In this document: piece after piece, positions 12,781 through 25,080 of the stretch
How the letters are laid out: the number at the start of each line of letters is the position of its first letter
Position numbering within the stretch: the first letter of the stretch is position 1
Origin: Sipunculus nudus
Lineage: Eukaryota > Annelida > Sipuncula > Golfingiida > Sipunculidae
DNA: 64,000 bases
Assembly: GCA_026874595.1 (NCBI GenBank)
Contig: CM049311.1
Span: forward strand, 56,504,453 to 56,568,452
Direction of reading: 5' to 3'
Notes under the pieces: generated by a model
What the model was told of the DNA's origin: nothing
Seen by the model: the letters and a program-made list of their open reading frames with translations, nothing else
The model's database searches: none
Position numbers and translations under genes: made by a program

Positions 12781-13090
12781 ACAGAAAATCACTTTGTTAT
12801 ACCATGGACGCGTGCCCTGTGTTGACGATATAGCCGATGATCACAAGGTTCACGTGAACCGCACATGAATTCTTTACCATGATGACGAGAATGATGCCAC
12901 CCGAAGTGCATTGCGAAATCCTCACTGACAGGATAAACTTTCAATTCTGATAATTATATGTATTGATGAATAACCGCCGTCTTACCAAACCAAGCCTTTG
13001 AAAATACAATAATAGTGATAATATAACGGCTTAATTCGTTGTGACACATGTATGTTACTATTATACATGTATATCTTAATTTTATTTTAG

Positions 13091-13169
13091 GGTGTGAACA
13101 ACCATCAGTTCTACGGTGATAAAATGCAGAATTACTCTGAAATGAATGGCGGCTACAGCCAAGCAAACG
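13091..13169 (+). CDS. Myogenic regulatory factor (MyoD/Myf5-type), middle coding exon
   Basis: This is a 79-nt internal exon. It has a strong acceptor (tttattttag, 13,081-13,090) and a perfect donor (GTAAGT from 13,170). Read from its first base it encodes 26 codons plus one base, starting GVNNHQFYGDK and ending NGGYSQAN. The extra base joins the first two bases of the exon at 25,550 to make a glycine codon, and only this frame continues into the helix III motif. Vertebrate MyoD, Myf5 and myogenin also have a second exon of about 76-82 bp between the bHLH exon and the C-terminal exon, so size, phase and position agree. The encoded segment is a Tyr/Asn/Gly-rich linker without a known fold. 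The upstream bHLH exon lies outside the window. Confidence 0.85.
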
Positions 13170-13410
13170 GTAAGTATTCACGAATAGTATTCATATTATA
13201 TAGCAAGGATATTTGCCCTATCACTAATAGACTATATGCGCCTGGAATATAATTTATATCATTACCTGCGTCGTATAAAATGAAGAAACTGTATTCAAAT
13301 ATGAACGATAATCATATCATATCATAATGTAAGAAAATGTTATACTTACGTGTGTATATTTATATTTACATATTTATATTTTTATTTAATAATTCATGAT
13401 ATCACAAAAA

Positions 13411-13993
13411 AACACATATGACACTTGTTTAAAATACGTGTTTATGATTGAGATTATGAATATTATTATTGTTATTATAAGATGTATTTTGTATATATAT
13501 CATGATATTAGGATATATGTAATATTATATGTCTACATACTTACTAGGATATAGAAAATATTAGAAATACGGTTATACTTACATCTTAACATTTATTAAT
13601 GCATAAATACATATTAAATATATGCATGCACTGTTACACCGACCTCCATGACAAATTTCATCTTTAAAATATCATAACGTAAATAAAAAAAAAATTTATT
13701 TATACATATGACACCTGTTTAAAATACGTGTTTATGATTGAGATTATGAATATTATTATTGTTATTATAAGATGTAATTTGTATATATATTATGATATAA
13801 GGATATATGTAATATTATATGTCTACATACTTACTATAGGATATAGAAAATATTAGAAATACGGTTATACTTACATCTTAACATTTATTAATGCATAAAT
13901 ACATATTAAATATATGCATGCACTGTTACACCGAACTCCATTACAAATTTCATCTTAAAAATATCATAACGTAAATAAAAAAATTATTTATTT
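13411..13993 (+). repeat. Tandem duplication, two copies of about 291 bp
   Basis: The sequence starting ACATATGACAC at 13,414 recurs at 13,704 (ACATATGACAC). The two copies run in parallel to about 13,700 and 13,993 with only a few substitutions and one- to three-base indels. The unit is AT-rich and non-coding. The high similarity implies a recent duplication. Confidence 0.9.
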
Positions 13994-14208
13994 ATAATAT
14001 TTACATTAAAAGTTTTTAGGTAAAATTATTACAGTAGAAAGATATTTCGTAAAATGGTGTTGTTTTAATTAATAAATAAGTTTATTAAGGTATGCGCGAT
14101 ATATATTTAGTTTTTACTATACATTTGTACTACTGGACATATTTAATTAAGGCACTAATTTTTTAATATAAATTAGCACATTGCCACCTCTCTTACATTA
14201 TAAGGTTC

Positions 14209-14281
<73 letters not shown>
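14209..14281. repeat. (TA)n microsatellite split by a MITE
   Basis: A long TA run that ends exactly where the 182-bp inverted-repeat element begins. The run resumes on the other side of the element at 14,464. Confidence 0.96.
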
Positions 14282-14284
<3 letters not shown>

Positions 14285-14463
14285 TATACCTCGTTGTGTT
14301 GAAGTCGAATGGACCCCGAAAAACTTCGACACATCCGAGGTTCGACACAAGCGGGTTTTATTTGGTAATAATTTAACTAGAGTTGTCCGGAATATCGAGT
14401 ATGTAACTTCGAAATAAGCGGGGTATTCGACTTAACCGAGTTCGACACAACGAGGTTACACTG
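14282..14463. mobile_element. 182-bp pogo/Tc1-mariner-like MITE inserted in a (TA)n tract
   Basis: The left end reads CAGTATACCTCGTTGTGTTG. The reverse complement of the right end reads CAGTGTAACCTCGTTGTGTC, giving terminal inverted repeats of about 25 bp with few mismatches. Both ends are flanked by TA, the target duplicated by Tc1/mariner-superfamily elements, and the insertion sits inside a TA microsatellite. Additional internal copies of TTCGACACA-like words occur. There is no transposase, so the element is non-autonomous. Confidence 0.8.

Positions 14464-14525
<62 letters not shown>
14464..14525. repeat. (TA)n microsatellite
   Basis: The continuation of the TA tract after the MITE, about 62 bp, ending at the element fragment that starts TTGGAGCCCG. 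Confidence 0.96.
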
Positions 14526-14529
<4 letters not shown>

Positions 14530-14577
14530 GCCCGTTTACGGATCTAGCCGATTGGCTTGGCCCAATAACGAATTTTT
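14525..14577 (-). mobile_element. Deleted copy of the hairpin element found at 33.8 kb
   Basis: The stretch starts TTGGAGCCCGTTTACGGATC and ends GGCTTGGCCCAATAACGA. Both ends match, in the opposite orientation, the two ends of the roughly 125-bp element at 33,803-33,927. The middle is missing here. Both copies touch a (TA)n tract at the same end. Confidence 0.65.
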
Positions 14578-14819
14578 TTCTTTATTTAGAAGTTAACATA
14601 TAGACTTTATTAAATATACAAATACTGCACCTTACTTAATTTTATTTTATTGTAACTTAATCACAACAGACATGCAGCTTGTCATTGTTATTATTCAAAA
14701 AATCTCCACATGCTATAGTAAATGCATTGCAGCTTCACACTACAAATACTACACAGTGAAATCACATAAATTAACGAAACAAAACACAAGTATACTAACT
14801 AAAACATGTATACTAACTT

Positions 14820-15300
14820 ATTATATAACCAATCAGACAACCCGCTAATCCGGACAAAATCTTTCAACCCGTAAATTGGATGTCCAGCAGAGTCGTTGCA
14901 AAAGCAAAGAACACCACAGACGTACACTTCCGTTAATCTGCCTATGGACATTCATGATGATATTTTGGTTTTGGTAAAGTTTCTAGAATAAGATCTTTTG
15001 CTTCTTCTGATGTTTTTTTAAATTGAATCATAGATTCCTTTGCAGTTGTTGGGCTGTCCAATGTTGGAGACAGTTATCCGGTGGTTTTTATTCAGGTGGA
15101 ATATTTTGGACATAATCACTCGTTGGCATGTTCCACGATATCTTTTGTTGAAGCACAGAATCCTTAAGTGTTTCATTATTTTCACATACCTTTGATTTGT
15201 TGAGACATGACCGCTTGTTTAATAAAGCACACTGTTGTGCGCATCCAGTATATTTCATGCACGATGGCGTGTGTTGTCCATTCTATAGATAGAATATTGG
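14820..15300 (-). pseudogene. Possible decayed transposable element remnant
   Basis: At 14,840-14,890 the words TAATCCGGACAAAATC and TGTCCAGCAG resemble the inner right end of the Tigger-like element at 57,165-57,236. Next to it, on the minus strand, is a 57-codon open stretch starting MKYTGCAQQCALLNK. A second frame there contains SPTTAKESMIQFKKTSEEAK, as expected for a coding region broken by frameshifts. I cannot name the protein. Confidence 0.25.
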
Positions 15301-15882
15301 ATGAACAGAATACTGACCAATTAGGTATTTATTAAAATTCTGAACTGCTCAGTGTCATTATTGCATACTCACAATTGACCAACAATGGACGCATGAACCA
15401 CTACATGCATAAATAGGACACCACTATATATACTTATATATAGTTGTTTGAAGACGTTTTTGCTACTGTGTAATGGGTAACCCACCAAACCGTCACTTAA
15501 TTAGCATACTTCATTAAATTTTTACCTGCCCAAGCAAGTGTAAATGTCGGCCAAAACAGTTTTTATGAAACAAACATTTACAATTTTTTATATCTTAATT
15601 TAATTGTTGTGTTTAACTTCAAACGTAGTTGCTAGCTCAAATGACTTTCATGGGGTGATGATTTGAATAATTACAATGACAAGCTGTCTGTAGTGATGAA
15701 TTTACAGTAAAATGAAATTTAATAATGTTCAGTGTTTGTCTAATAAAAAAGTTTATATAATTACTTTCCAAATAATATAAAATTTGTTATTAAGCCACAC
15801 CCATGGATCTGCAGAAGGTCCAGTGTTATTGCAGTGCAGATTGGACAGCCCATGCAATAACAGATCCTTATAAATATGGGAC

Positions 15883-15884
<2 letters not shown>

Positions 15885-15945
<61 letters not shown>

Positions 15946-16115
15946 ATAAATATATATATAATATAATACATATAATATATGTATAAAATCTTTCATTTTT
16001 AGGCCCAGCTTTTGTGTAAAATGACACGAAAATGAGCGCCAAAATGTATTCAAGCATATCAACCGTTTTATCTTCTTACAAACGAAGAAGCATGTTTAAA
16101 GGCAGTATCTATATG

Positions 16116-16174
<59 letters not shown>

Positions 16175-16182
16175 CATCCATG

Positions 16183-16240
<58 letters not shown>
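15885..16240. repeat. Cluster of three (TA)n tracts
   Basis: Imperfect TA tracts at 15,885-15,969, 16,119-16,169 and 16,187-16,240 are separated by short unique spacers. Confidence 0.93.
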
Positions 16241-17156
16241 CAGAAAAGCAAATATCGGATCGTAAGATTCAAAGCTTAATTGTGTAAAGCAAAATATAGA
16301 GATGAAGAAAAAAATATATGAGAAAACTAAAAATATCGGCAAATACAGACAAAGAGCGAAGTTTGCATCTAATATTAATTTGACTCATGCTTTAATAATT
16401 CGAGAAGAAAACGTATATGAAAGTTTTCCGATAAAATTTGTTTAAATATTATTATAAATTATTGAACTGTCAAATATAATTGCATCTTTCTTCTGCTATG
16501 CGGTTTAATAATTAACCAGAACTATATTGTTTTCGAGAATTTTCCACTGCATTTGTAAGGCAAGTTTTTTTTAACTTAATTAGATTTATGTACAGACATT
16601 ACAGTTGTATTATTCAGGTTGGAGTTTTAATATTTTCCCGCCACTTAGAGTTTTATCAGATATGATATTGTTGTACATTTGTGCGATGTTATACCGACTG
16701 AGGACTTACGTTAGTGTGAGGGTCTGACGGGGGGAGCGGGGCCTGTGTTGTGACAGCTATATCAAGAACGTGATGCACACCGTCAGCTGACGCCCACACC
16801 TCGCTACATGACATTTTCACACGCTTCTCATTTGTTTACGAGCCGGAAAATTGTCGGACATTTACAGCAGAGAAAACACCATCCGACGCTCTTTACTTTT
16901 GGCAAAAAATACCACTTTACGACACGCAGTCTATATTTTTTTCTGGGTATTAGTTTCAAAATTGTTTGTTTGTCAGGTTTTGTGTAGACACATATAGGAG
17001 TCCGGCACCGGAAGGAATAAAACCCGGCATTTTATCCATGGGCATTTAAACCAGGCATCATACAGGGAAAAACGGAGAAATAGTTAGAATTATAATTTAT
17101 ATAATTATTATACCTTTATGATTAGCAATATATTATAATTTATATTTGTTGGTTAA

Positions 17157-17158
<2 letters not shown>

Positions 17159-17205
<47 letters not shown>
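17159..17205. repeat. (TA)n microsatellite
   Basis: A perfect TA run of about 47 bp. Confidence 0.96.
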
Positions 17206-17208
<3 letters not shown>

Positions 17209-17376
17209 ATTACGATTACACATGATTATAATCTTTGTACTCACAAGAAAGGCTTATCGATAAAAGAATTCATATAATCAAAGTTTATATTCCAAGACAT
17301 TTACATTTCAAACATAACGATGTAACGTTCCAATATAAAATTCGCCTCTTCAGTATGGAAGTTTCATGTATATTAT

Positions 17377-17380
<4 letters not shown>

Positions 17381-17438
<58 letters not shown>
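17381..17438. repeat. (TA)n microsatellite
   Basis: A perfect TA run of about 58 bp. Confidence 0.96.
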
Positions 17439-17441
<3 letters not shown>

Positions 17442-18526
17442 AAACGTGAGCGCCTTAATGCGTGTGCTGGTTTCGTAAAGACAGGCAAAAAAAATGTGCA
17501 TGTTGTTGAAACTGAATGTGACGTAGCTGTGTTTGTGTGTAGTAAATTATGAAACAGCACACATTAAAAGAAAATATACAACATGAAGCGATACGAGTGT
17601 GTATGTTTATGTGTGTTCTATCACGACATTCGTGCGCTCCATCACTCCTAGAAATGGCGTCCCGCCCTGATACAAACCAGAGAGGTAACCCGAACTTTCT
17701 AATAGTTCCCAGGCTGGCCCCGGCCCCGCGCGTGCCCCCGGTGTTTTTGTTCCGTATACCTCTAATTTTACGCGGGTGGTAGCCGTGTTTCCAAACACCA
17801 TAAAACCGCACCCTGCTTCACCGTAATGTTGTGCAAAGATTCTCATTTTTCACCGGACCGTCATGTTGAAAGGTCCCAAAATGGATGATCCCTGGGGCGG
17901 TAGCTTTCTCGTCCATGTTAAACTCGTCCTCAGGTCAGAACATCTAAAGAACGCGTGGATGCAACAAACTCTCCTCTTAATGTCCGGACGGATAAGAACC
18001 TTTACATATTTAAATCCACATGTTAAACGAAATTGATGGAGCAATGTAACATTGTGTGTGTATATGGTATACACTGCCGGTATTTACCTGCATGGGCAAA
18101 ACGGTAATTCTCATCTGCAAATATTTTCATCCTCGATCCCGGGCTGAAGATAAAAAGTTTATGGCCCAAAATCAGGATGACCATTTCAATTCCGTGAATC
18201 TCAGCCTGCATGCATGTTGGGTATTTGAAACATGTCAAGTTTATAGTATTATTGTAATAATAAGGACGCTTGTTGAAATAAAGACGGGAGTTTAGTAAAT
18301 TTTACCTAACTACAGTGAGAATACATGATCCCTAAATTAGAACTGTTGTCTATATGCCACAAGAGATTTCAATCATTTTACATAATTTCCTATACTGTTC
18401 CGTGTACGACATTTAGATGAACCATTAATTAAACTAGTTAATAAGGCCTCTGATTGGCCGATTGTTTTGATGCAGAATTTTTATGGTTGGTAATATAAGC
18501 TTAATGAAAAAAAATTGACGAGAAGG

Positions 18527-19085
18527 AACATTAGTATCGAATCTAAACTATGAAATCAGAACATAAGTATCGAATCTAAACTATAAAATTAGAACATTAG
18601 TATCGAATCTAAACAATAAAATCAGAACATTAATTCGTATCGAATCTAAACTATAAAATCAGAACAGAAGTATCGAATCTAAACTATAAAATCAGATCAT
18701 TAGTATCGAATCTATAAACTATAAAATCAGAACGTAAGTATCGAATCTAAACTATAAAATCAGAACATTCGAATCGAATCTAAACTATATTAAATCAGAA
18801 CATTAGTATCGAATCTTAACTATTATATCAGAACATTAGTATCGAATCTAAACTATAAAATCAGACATAAGTGTCGAATCTAAACTATAGAATCAGAACG
18901 TAAGTATCGAATCTAAACTATAAAATCAGAACATTTGTATCGAATCTAAACTATACAATCAGGACATATAAGTATCGAATCTAAATCATAAAATCAGAAC
19001 ATTAGTACCGATTCTAAACTATAAAATGAGAACATTAGTATCGAATCTAAACTGTAAATTCAGAACATTATATAGTATCGAATTG
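18527..19085 (+). repeat. Minisatellite, 33-bp unit, about 17 copies
   Basis: The unit contains TATCGAATCTAAACTATAAA followed by ATCAGAACATTAG. Copies differ by substitutions and small indels (for example inserted TTCG or TATA). Two more diverged copies occur at about 19,215-19,285 after a 130-bp unrelated break. The unit length is a multiple of three, but each unit carries stops, so it is not coding. Confidence 0.93.
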
Positions 19086-19284
19086 TGTTAATCCTGTTTT
19101 ACTCCAATCTAAATGTGTTACATATAAATTTATATGTATATTGGAAAATACTCATATTAGCGCTTGGCACTACCTGTATAATCCAACTAAAATAATTATG
19201 TTTAAACTAACTATAAAATAAAAAGATTACTATCGAATCTAAATTATAAAATAAGAACATTACTAACGAATTTTAACTATATAA

Positions 19285-19287
<3 letters not shown>

Positions 19288-19348
<61 letters not shown>
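19288..19348. repeat. (TA)n microsatellite
   Basis: A perfect TA run of about 60 bp just after the last 33-bp repeat copies. Confidence 0.95.
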
Positions 19349-19349
<1 letters not shown>

Positions 19350-19439
19350 GGCCACCCTGTTTACCTGTATACAAATGTGTTTTCCTTTAACTTAACAAGT
19401 ATGGTTCATTCTGGACACCAGTTATTGGAAATGTGTATA

Positions 19440-20620
19440 ACATTTAGTTGACCGGTGACTGTGGACGAGTGTGGTCGTATCTCAAGCCCACCTTGAATAC
19501 GGGCGGGAGAGTGCAATATCATAAACTCCAAACTTCTTTGGTATATCTCATATGTTGGCAATTATCAGGTTGATAGGCGGAGGATTTCATTTATATCTTG
19601 GTGGCCAATAAATGTATATTAGCAATTTCAAATCGGGATGATCGTCACTTGAAAAGAGACTTATGCGCATCCGATAAAACGGCCAGCCCCTAACGGAAAC
19701 GTGCCCCCGGATGAACCCTGGTAAGCATATGTTAGCCAAGAACTGAAGGAGCAGCGTCTCTTGATGAATACTTGGTAATGGTTTCGCACTCGCTCATAAT
19801 TCGGCATTACACAGATAAAGTGATAATCAAGTCCAGGGCTCGCATAGTGGGATGATGTTCAGGGCCGATGTCGGCGAAGAACAGTGGGTTTTATGGAAAA
19901 GCCGGCAACTGAATGGGATAGAACTGCTCCGGACTCGCATCTGGTAACGATACGTGCGGTGAACACACACATGCGCGCTCACCCACGGGATAAGCGGCCC
20001 ACTTGGCCCAGCATTTGATTCCAGAGTAAAGCTTAGATAAGTGGCTTGTTCCATGGCAGTCTCATGCGGTCGCCCACGGGGGCCGTCCACCTTTTGCAAG
20101 CTCCCCTACAATTTGATGAACCCAATAGTAGACCACCGTGTATAGAACACCATGTTCGACCTGTTTTGCCGGTGTTTTTTCTTGGGGCTTCGCTGCATGT
20201 GTTTTCCGATATCGTCTATTAGTGACGCATGTCTTCCTTGCAGATATGCATGAAAACCGGGGAGTTTATTCATATACATTTTCATAATCTTAACAAAAGC
20301 TCCCCATGTGGGTCCTGAGCGGTTCACCCCGCCGCAGTTGACTTCCATTAGGCGCATTCCACGGCCAATTTTCGTGGACTTTTTACCAGAGCTTTATTAA
20401 TAGATTGCAAAGGAAGCATTGACCCCTCAAAATGTGATATAAACAAATTGCGCAGCGGGGGTGTAGAACGATGTAATCTCATTACGTTCGTGTTTTTTAT
20501 CACGTGAACCTTCATGACAGGGACCTTTTGGGTTCACAAATAATTTCAAGATATACATTTCATGGGTGGTCGCGGCGACTCTGGAATCTGATGCATTGAA
20601 CACATTTCATTTGTACATTT
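19440..20620. other. Long GC-richer single-copy block in MRF intron 2
   Basis: About 1.2 kb of non-repetitive sequence with balanced base composition and no microsatellite, unlike its flanks. Open frames on the minus strand (about 19,830-20,360) show no recognisable domain. It is a candidate conserved non-coding region or unrecognised exon. Confidence 0.3.
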
Positions 20621-22098
20621 CAGTTCCTCTTGTTTATAAAACAAAGCTTTTCTCGGTTCAGCTAATAGTCGTACGGTTGTAAATTTCTGCGTGTGTACGA
20701 AATTGGGACAGCAAGTTTATAGTTCTTTTACTCCAGAAATCTTTGACGTTTATTCCTTTAGATGTTCACGTTTAATCACCGCCGTTTGATGATGGTTAAC
20801 CTTGTCTACACAAGGGTTAAAAGAAATGTAATACGATAACTAGTTAATAAATAAACAGTATCTCTGGCGACATTTAACTCCAATATATTTGCAGGGTCGC
20901 TTTGGGTTAAACAAAATGTCATATCTTATCATTTATTTTCTTTCATAACCACCAGAAACGTGCCCTTGATTATTAAACTTTGTCATTTTTTTTATTTATA
21001 TATAACACGTAGACAGAAGGTTGAGACTGTATATTCATTTGGAATGTCATTAACGTTTTAAGGTTGATGATCGATTTTACAAATTAATAAGGATTTTTTA
21101 ATCGGATTTAGAAATCCGAATACACAGTGATGGTTAGAAAATATTAAGCGGGAAACGGTGTTTGTTTATTTTCATTCGTAAAAGAATTTAAAGAGACAGT
21201 TATGTATTTCAAATTTTCATTATATCCCTAAACAGTTTAGGGCTGGTTTTATAAACCACTGAATGTTCATGTTACAGTCCAATATACCTAAACTTGAGCA
21301 TGCGTATATAGTAATATATGTCTTGTTACAAGGGGAGGCATATCATCAAAACATGTGTATAATTTTGTTATCTTTTTCTTATTCCTATATCATCGACTTT
21401 AATCTCTTTGATTGTTTTATAAAAAAAAATCATGGTGTTTATGGCATGGATCCACAGCATGTGGTATTTTCAATATCCATTCAAAGTGTCGCGGGTATAT
21501 AGATGGCTGTTTGAGATACATTCGTCGCTATATTGTAAAGAGATGGACCAAAACGATATGAAATAATTCTCATTTGGTCTCACAGAACCTGTGAATATAA
21601 CATCTGCATGGAACTGATGCAACCCTGACCCTGTACCAGGTCAAAACGAAGTTTTCCCGAACAAAAATGTGAAACGCCAAAGACTGGTTTCGTGGCGTCA
21701 GCATCAAGCTCGGACCAGACATTTTTCCACTTCAGCTCTATATATGTGTTCCTATACTTCTGGATGATATTTGGTCGGTACTGCTAATTTGTGATCTCCT
21801 TCGTCGTTCGTTGCCGGAGGAACAGACAGGACATCCATCCACTGTATTAATACCAACTCCCCAACTCTGATGAATGATTCATTCGAGGTCAAAATGAAGT
21901 ACTGGTCACTAAATCTTATTTTCTCATATACCAGTGATATGTTTTATATAGATGTAACAACGACTTGCTAGAGGTACTTATTCTTTAATATAAGGGTTTT
22001 CTCCAATACTTGAGCAATTAGTTGAATAGTTTTGTGATTTTTTCGTTTCCTACCTGCATAGAGTAATTGTGAATCACTCGGGTGTATTTTCACTATTA

Positions 22099-22100
22099 TA

Positions 22101-22144
<44 letters not shown>
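22099..22144. repeat. (TA)n microsatellite
   Basis: A perfect TA run of about 46 bp. Confidence 0.96.
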
Positions 22145-22147
<3 letters not shown>

Positions 22148-22539
22148 AACTTGTTATATAACTTGTAAAGTATTTGAGTCCAGTGTCCTATAAGAGGTCT
22201 TCCAGTTCCAGTGCCAAAGTTTTTCATTTAACATGTTCCTGATCAACAATTTTTTTTTTTTTTTAAATCTTTATAAAAAGGTAAAAACTTGCACTCTTTA
22301 AATGAAGTTTAAAACTTTAATAAAACTTCATGAAACACATTAGGTTGTAGTCTCTACAACAGATGTCGCTTTCGTCCCCCACGCTGATAAACCACAGAAT
22401 CAATTATAAGATGGTGTATTTCTCACATGTAGTATATAGATTTATGAGATCAAATGTGTAATTATAGTATGCTTAGCAAACGACTTGACTAAAGCCAGGT
22501 CTTTACAGAATGAAAGGGAAAAGTAGTACTTAGGACTAT

Positions 22540-23340
22540 TAAATTTTAAAGCCGTGCACAGACTTGGCGTGGGCAGTGCAGGTGGTCTTAATCAACCCGG
22601 ACACTGATGAGGCGAACAGATAGCCGCCACTGATCGCTTTATGTATCGTAATTAGCTACTCCCTGGCATTTATTAACCACGCGTGAATGCCTATTACACT
22701 GAACCACACAGGGCTATTTGCTTCCAGGAAGATCGCGTGGCTTGATACCAGGTAAATTAGTTCCCGTTAACCTGGCGTTGATATGTCCGGCGACTTACGC
22801 CTTGGGATAATTCTGGCGCGCCCCCTGTGATTCTCGCAGCTGGGCGCCTGGGCGCTAACCCGTCAAAGCACGCTTGACATTCTAACGCGGCGTATCTAAC
22901 ATAACTCCTGGCATGTCCAATTAAAATTAAGTCTTAGAAAATGCTTCATGTGCTTTTGAACAAAGGTCGTGGGACACCGGGGGGAATTTTTGCACATGAT
23001 GGTCGAATTACTGCGCCTCTAGCGTGCGGGCGAGACCCTGTGTATTTACATTCATCGGGTCTAACCTCCGCAAGTGGTTAGCTTTCTGGCGACCCGGCGC
23101 GCGCGAGTTTCTTTATTCACACGCTTTTACTGAAAGCCATTCCATGGCGGCACACAAGCGCCACGCACATACAATATGACTGGCCGCATGGTTGGGTTCG
23201 ACATCTGGCGAAGAAAAACCCGACCCTCTTTCTGTCATGTTACATCTGCCAAGGGGACCGGGATTGAGATATTATTATTGAACCCGTGTCTCGTTTATCA
23301 AGAAAACACCTGCAAAGATCTAATTTGATCCACCTGAACA
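22540..23340. promoter_or_regulatory. CpG-richer candidate regulatory island in MRF intron 2
   Basis: About 800 bp of single-copy sequence rich in CpG-containing words (CTGGCGCGCC, CCCGGCGCGCGCG). It has a CAGCTG E-box at 22,837-22,842 and no open frame. The island stands out sharply from AT-rich neighbours. An enhancer or an internal promoter is inferred, not shown. Confidence 0.35.
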
Positions 23341-24289
23341 TGGACTCTTCACTTTGATATAAGGACAAGCATTACTATATTATTTACCTCTTCAAAGCGT
23401 TTAATTATATTTATGTCCCTGCTACTCGGGCCGTACAATATATCAGCATCTCAATATTTATGTGCCATATTTATGCTACAGTGTGAGTGATATACAGAGT
23501 GCATATCAGTCCTTCCTGTAACCGGTTATACATAAAAATACACCCTGAATAATTGTACTGTATTACACCGTAAAATCACTGTAGTACCGTTCTCTTTAAA
23601 TAAACATCCTGTATTATAGCCGCTGGTATAGCACGCATAAAAATCAGATGCGGATTAAGCTCTAATCCTGTATATCCGCCCCTGTATATACTGTTATATA
23701 CCTAACGTTATAATGACAATAGTAAACCAATTATATGGGTCATTTCAGAACCATAAAAAAGCAGTATATGCCCGGTTCTATTCTTGCATGAATATATTTA
23801 AGTGCGGTCATGAAATGACATTATCACAGTAATTGAGATGTGAAGTAAATAGACTGGGGGATCTTCTGAAACATATATTTTCCATTTTTTTCATTCATAT
23901 ATACAGACCCTATTTATTTTCAACATTTTTGTCTTTTGTCGTGTGTAAACATTTGTATATATATATATATACACACACAGTATAGGATAGCAATATACAT
24001 TTTCATTTGCGCATATAATTGCTAACATCATATACTTTAATCGAATTATATGATGTTTATTGTACATAAATGATGAGGGAATCAATACTGGAAAACAGTA
24101 TTAATGAAGAGCATGCTTGCATGTACCGCGTTTTTGTCTTTAAGAATATGATTTGAATGCCAGGGAACGCAAACAAAAATGTACGCGCTTTCTTTGGAAC
24201 AGCGATAAATAAAATCAAAGCGGCATATTTTATACCCCCAAAATATTGAGGTATATATCGATGGCGGTTGTCGGGTAACGTTTCTGCAG

Positions 24290-25080
24290 TTTTCTGTATG
24301 GGATGTCTGATCAACAGCGGGCCCGGTGGTACGACTTTAGAAGAATAATAGTGGTATCGGGTTGCCTATATTTTCTTGTCTATGTTCTGTACAAATAACC
24401 GGATAAATAATCAAACATTAGCGTGAGGTGCTTAGGGAGCGGGTGGGCCATATGGTCGCCAATGTAGGGAGCCTGGATGTTCGCCATCGGACGCCCATTT
24501 GGTCTTGGCAGGAAGCACTTAACGTAGTTGCTGTCCCGTCCAGCCCGTTCTGTTTGGGATAGGCTCCCCCAAAGAAGCCCTCTCGTCTCAACCATTGCAA
24601 ACAATGGATGCATGAAATGCAAACCAGATTCGCCTTGATAGATCATTTGATAGTTGTGCGTGGCGGGGCTCGCGTGAGCGCGCGGTGTCGGAGCGGGGGC
24701 CCTGGTCCCGATCAAGCTCCGTGTTTATGCGAGTTGTCCTGAGTCGTACCCATAACATACTCCCGCTCAGGGTTGCCTCTCTCAGGCTCCGCCAGCTGGT
24801 AGCGATAACCCTCCATCCTCATACCTCATGGTGGCTATTCCAAACCCCCCAGTCCCAAACGGTCAGTCGCTCAACAAATTGGCTACAAGATCTAAGGATG
24901 TTCACATGTGGTCAGCACTGAACATTACTGATCATGCTGACCACTCGCTCCGGGTGGTTACACTGTAATACTTTATCAGATTTACATCATCGCCAGGTCA
25001 CCCTGCCCGGTTATTTAGTCCGTATTTTAAAGTGTTCATGTGAGCAAGTGGTCTAATTCTCTCTCACGTGAACTTGACTT
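24290..25080. promoter_or_regulatory. GC-richer candidate regulatory block before the last MRF exon
   Basis: A single-copy block ending about 470 bp before the last MRF exon. It contains a CAGCTG at 24,793-24,798 and an ATTGCAAACAATG word near 24,592. The overlapping open frames on both strands (60-111 codons) have no domain I recognise. Confidence 0.3.

Larger units (their letters stand above)
1..13090 (+). other. Presumed intron 1 of the MRF gene (partial), no coding exon seen
   Basis: No exon of any gene could be supported here. The next downstream exon (13,091) is the middle exon of a myogenic factor gene, whose first exon should carry the bHLH domain. No bHLH sequence is visible in any frame upstream, so this stretch is most simply the 3' part of a very long intron 1. 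It is AT-rich with (TA)n tracts and a (TG)n tract at 3,734-3,764. GC-richer blocks lie at about 2,530-3,010, 4,000-4,260, 4,920-5,330, 6,560-6,890, 7,860-8,050, 9,600-9,850, 10,560-11,010 and 12,470-12,920. The other parts hold no feature I can name. The intron assignment is an inference; a separate unrecognised gene could also lie here. Confidence 0.5.

Noticed and set aside
15753-17560. Many open frames encoding alternating Ile-Tyr
   Set aside because: They are translations of (TA)n microsatellites.
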